From NCBI GenBank assembly GCA_036375875.1, contig DASVBK010000294.1, forward strand, positions 1 through 25,059: 25,059 nucleotides of DNA. Direction: 5' to 3'. The notes under the pieces were generated by a model, which did not search any database, was not told where the DNA came from, and saw nothing but the letters and a program-made list of their open reading frames with translations. Numbering within the stretch: position 1 is the first letter of the stretch; every line of letters begins with the position of its first letter. The stretch is from Prado023 sp036375875. Lineage in GTDB: Bacteria; Actinomycetota; Actinomycetes; S36-B12; CAIYMF01. Of the stretch, positions 24,821 to 25,059 are shown piece by piece. The position numbers and the translations under genes are program-made.

Positions 24821-25059
24821 GCAGCCACGCCCGCATCGCGCTGCGGCCGGAGGCCTGCACGTCCTGCATGCTGTGCGTCCGTGAGTGCCCCACCTGGTGC
24901 ATCAGCCTCGAGGCCCACCAGGAGCTCGTCGGCGACCCCGGTGCGCGCCGGCCCCGCACGGTGAACGTCCTCGATGCCTTCGTCATCGACTGGGGCCTGT
25001 GCATGTACTGCGGCATCTGCGTGGAGGTCTGCCCCTTCGACGCACTGGCCTGGCAGCCC
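24817..25059 (+). CDS. Complex I subunit I-like 2x[4Fe-4S] protein (NuoI2), 3'-truncated by window
   Basis: The frame opens with GTG at 24817, overlapping the NuoC-like stop and preceded by GGGGGGAG, and stays open to the window edge (81 residues seen). Two ferredoxin motifs are present: C14, C17, C20, C24 (CTSCMLCVRECP) and C62, C65, C68, C72 (CMYCGICVEVCP), both CX2CX2CX3CP. An extra C28 follows the first motif. This fits the N6a/N6b-bearing NuoI. It lacks the about 40-residue N-terminal part before the first motif that the main NuoI has, so it is a compact version. Since no NuoE, F or G lies between it and its neighbours, it may be the entry point for ferredoxin electrons; a free ferredoxin-like protein is an alternative. 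Confidence 0.87.
   Translation, partial: MSSHARIALRPEACTSCMLCVRECPTWCISLEAHQELVGDPGARRPRTVNVLDAFVIDWGLCMYCGICVEVCPFDALAWQP

Overview
The window is very GC-rich, has dense coding with frequent GTG starts and 4-bp ATGA/GTGA overlaps, and carries a menaquinone-type respiratory gene set. This points to a high-GC actinobacterium (Actinomycetota); I cannot name a genus from sequence alone. There is no tRNA, rRNA, insertion sequence, CRISPR array or sign of recent transfer. No stretch longer than about 150 bp lacks a gene.

Region 1 (1-12524, + strand) is the distal part of a classical 14-subunit complex I operon. It holds nuoE (5' end cut off by the window), then nuoF, G, H, I, J, K, L, M and N, almost all overlapping head to tail. 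The NADH-input module (EFG), the connecting iron-sulfur subunit (I) and the proton-pumping membrane arm (H, J, K, L, M, N) are intact, with the expected cofactor and proton-channel residues. A perfect 9-bp stem hairpin closes the operon.

Region 2 (12569-19495) is mixed. It has a SAM-dependent methyltransferase on the - strand, divergent from a GtrB/DPM1-like polyprenyl-phosphate glycosyltransferase. These are followed by a TrpB2-type tryptophan synthase beta chain, a long-chain polyprenyl diphosphate synthase (probably for the menaquinone side chain), a RarD-type EamA transporter, an unrecognised 219-aa protein with three Y-[AG]-G-D-[VL]-D motifs, and an alpha-methylacyl-CoA racemase-like family III CoA-transferase. 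Several genes here seem to be expressed from leaderless promoters.

Region 3 (19496-20759) has a two-domain universal stress protein facing a tiny single-helix membrane protein (34 aa). Each has upstream a box resembling the DosR/DevR operator; the two boxes are nearly identical to each other. This suggests hypoxia or redox control.

Region 4 (20760-25059) is the most interesting part. korA-korB, a 2-oxoacid (2-oxoglutarate):ferredoxin oxidoreductase, is transcribed divergently from the start of a second complex I-like operon: an N-terminally short NuoB with all N2 cysteines, a NuoC-like protein, and a NuoI-like 2x[4Fe-4S] protein that runs off the window. The inferred logic is that KorAB makes reduced ferredoxin from 2-oxoglutarate. 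A ferredoxin-fed complex I without an NADH module could then pass these electrons to menaquinone, in parallel with the NADH-fed enzyme of region 1.
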